DNA of 64,000 nucleotides, from the NCBI RefSeq assembly GCF_900048895.1, contig NZ_LT160636.1, positions 140,813-204,812 on the forward strand, written 5' to 3'. The translations under genes and the position numbers were made by a program. Of this stretch, positions 62,624 through 64,000 are shown one piece after another (positions within the stretch are counted from its first letter, which is position 1; each line of letters opens with the position of its first letter). The notes beneath the pieces are model-generated. The model was not told the DNA's origin. It was given only the letters and a program-made list of their open reading frames with translations, and searched no databases. The DNA comes from Neglectibacter timonensis (GTDB lineage: Bacteria; Bacillota; Clostridia; Oscillospirales; Acutalibacteraceae).

Positions 62624-64000
62624 TCATTGGACCGCCATAGCGGCAAACCGCTGGAGCATGGCCGCGGTTTCAGCGCGGGTGGCCTGTCCTCTTGGATCGA
62701 GGATGCCGCCGCCCTTGCCGTTCAAGATGCCCTGCCCTACGGCCCAGCCCAGGGGTTCCCTGGCATAGGCGGAGGCCTTTCCCGCGTCCGTGAAGCCGGA
62801 AAGCTCTCCCTTTGCGCTCACGTCCATGCCCTTGTACTGGGCGTAGCGGTACAGGATGGCCGCCAGCTGCTCCCTGGTCACCGGGTCGCTGGGCCCGAAT
62901 TTGTTGTTCCCGTATCCCATGGCAATACCGTTTTTGTCCGCCCAGACCACGGCCTCGGTATAGTAGCGCCCCTCCTCCACGTCGGTGAAGTCTCGGACGC
63001 CTGCAGCCTCCGGCTGGCCCTCCATGCGCCACAGGATCGTGACGATCATGCCCCGCTGGGTGCTCAGTTCCGGGGAAAACGTGGTGTTTGAGGTGCCCAG
63101 CATCCAGTTTTGTTCGTAGGCATGGCGGACAGCGTCATAGAACCAATCGCTTTCCGTAACGTCTGTGAAGGGGTTCCAGGAGGGTTTGAACACCGCGGAA
63201 ATGCTGTGGTCTTCGGTGACGTTCTCAAAGGTATAGCTTGTCACCGCGCCCACGCTCCTGCCGTCCACCAGCACGTCCCGGAGGGCATAGCCGCTGTGAG
63301 GCGTGACGGAGAAGGTCTGGCTGCCGCCCTGGGGCACGCTGACCGCGCCGCTGGGGGAGATGGAGCCGCCGTCCCCCGCCGAGGCGGTGAGGGTATGGGC
63401 CGTGGAGCCGCCTCCCGTGGAGATTCTGGTGTAGCCCACGGCGTAGGTGGAGAATTTGCTGGCGTAGATGTGCAGGTAGCCGTTTTCCGTGTCCGCCCAG
63501 AACGTGCCGTCCGTCTTTGTGGCCGGTGCGCCTTCCAGCTTGCCCAGAGCTTTTGTTTCCGCCTGGGATTCGGAATTAATGTGGTGGCGGTAGACCGTCA
63601 CATCTTTTTTGCCTCGGAAGTCGTAGGGGAGCACCAATTCCAGGACTTTATTGTTGGACGAGCCCAAATCTTCCGGTTCTTCGGAACCCTTAATCAAAAG
63701 GAGGGATACATCCAGATACAGGAGGGTCTGGCCTTTGGCTTCGCCTTCAATCTCGGTTTTGCCCGCCGGGTTATCTTTCTGTTCCACCGTCAGCTTGACG
63801 GTGATGCTCCCGCTTGAGTCCGTCTGACTTTCCGCGACCTCCTCCACGCCGCCTACGACCACGGGAGGCGTGTTCTCCTTGACCTCTACCACGCTGTTTT
63901 TCCCTGCCTCCGGGAGCGTGATGTCCTTTTCGTCCGCGTCCCCGGTGAGCGCCACTAGAATGGTCATGGTCAGATCGCTGTGCTCGGCCACCACGTTGTA
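62624..64000 (-). CDS. SLH-domain surface protein, 5' end beyond the window
   Basis: At least 458 residues; the reading frame is open to the right edge, so the N terminus is missing. The visible part has a region of beta-rich repeats, an InlB-B-repeat-like segment (LTASAGDGGSISPSG ... GYALRDVLVDG) and three C-terminal SLH domains (FTDVTESDWFYDAVRHAYEQ, FTDVEEGRYYTEAVVWADKN, FTDAGKASAYAREPLGWAV). It would be held at the cell surface by the SLH triplet. Here SLH domains are C-terminal, whereas in the 56.9-kb protein they are N-terminal. Confidence 0.88.
   Translation of the reverse strand, partial: YNVVAEHSDLTMTILVALTGDADEKDITLPEAGKNSVVEVKENTPPVVVGGVEEVAESQTDSSGSITVKLTVEQKDNPAGKTEIEGEAKGQTLLYLDVSLLLIKGSEEPEDLGSSNNKVLELVLPYDFRGKKDVTVYRHHINSESQAETKALGKLEGAPATKTDGTFWADTENGYLHIYASKFSTYAVGYTRISTGGGSTAHTLTASAGDGGSISPSGAVSVPQGGSQTFSVTPHSGYALRDVLVDGRSVGAVTSYTFENVTEDHSISAVFKPSWNPFTDVTESDWFYDAVRHAYEQNWMLGTSNTTFSPELSTQRGMIVTILWRMEGQPEAAGVRDFTDVEEGRYYTEAVVWADKNGIAMGYGNNKFGPSDPVTREQLAAILYRYAQYKGMDVSAKGELSGFTDAGKASAYAREPLGWAVGQGILNGKGGGILDPRGQATRAETAAMLQRFAAMAVQ

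Overview
The window looks like a chromosomal segment of a GC-rich, Gram-positive anaerobe of the class Clostridia, probably a gut Oscillospirales/Ruminococcaceae-type bacterium. The grounds are an RNase J, a GdpP-rplI-dnaB-tilS-hpt-ftsH housekeeping run, several TTG/GTG starts with strong AGGAGG sites, sigma-A promoters with 17-bp spacers, SLH surface proteins and plant-glycan hydrolases. I cannot name the species. No rRNA, tRNA or CRISPR array was recognised.

Layout. 0.3-3.8 kb: an arabinan-use operon (GH51 arabinofuranosidase, small Cys-rich protein, FGGY sugar kinase) behind a promoter carrying an AraR-like box. 3.8-8.3 kb: a MATE exporter behind a terminator-containing leader, a GNAT acetyltransferase, an XRE regulator and an Rsm22-like methyltransferase. 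8.6-11.6 kb (minus): a GH127 beta-L-arabinofuranosidase and a UROD/MtaA-like protein. 11.9-16.3 kb: a dual-SBP GGDEF protein, then iscS-iscU. 16.6-27.4 kb: rnj, gdpP, rplI, dnaB, tilS, hpt, ftsH. 27.4-32.4 kb: a divergent type IIA topoisomerase pair interleaved with a dispersed repeat family. 32.9-39.6 kb: an FtsX-type ABC exporter, a DUF4097 lipoprotein, a MerR regulator and a GH43 xylosidase. 39.8-45.5 kb: coenzyme A supply (panT-coaX diverging from coaBC), a CofE-like ligase and an unusually short GuaA.

45.7-49.4 kb looks like an acquired patch: a frameshifted XRE gene, a DUF3795 protein, a small secreted protein and an OmpR/HisKA two-component system. The same direct-repeat motif sits at the same distance from the -10 of both the response-regulator promoter and the secreted-protein promoter. 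49.7-53.2 kb: a macrodomain/SirTM ADP-ribosylation operon led by a flavin-ferredoxin fusion, divergent from an HxlR regulator, then ogt. 53.5-56.7 kb: a 1049-residue endonuclease Q-UvrD helicase fusion with two clamp-binding-like motifs. 56.9-64 kb: two SLH surface proteins flanking a truncated GH18 gene and a large serine recombinase element; the second SLH gene runs off the right edge.

The most interesting items are the EndoQ-UvrD fusion, the redox-flavoured SirTM/macrodomain operon, the two-component regulon deduced from shared promoter architecture, and the GMP synthase whose glutaminase domain has lost its catalytic residues.
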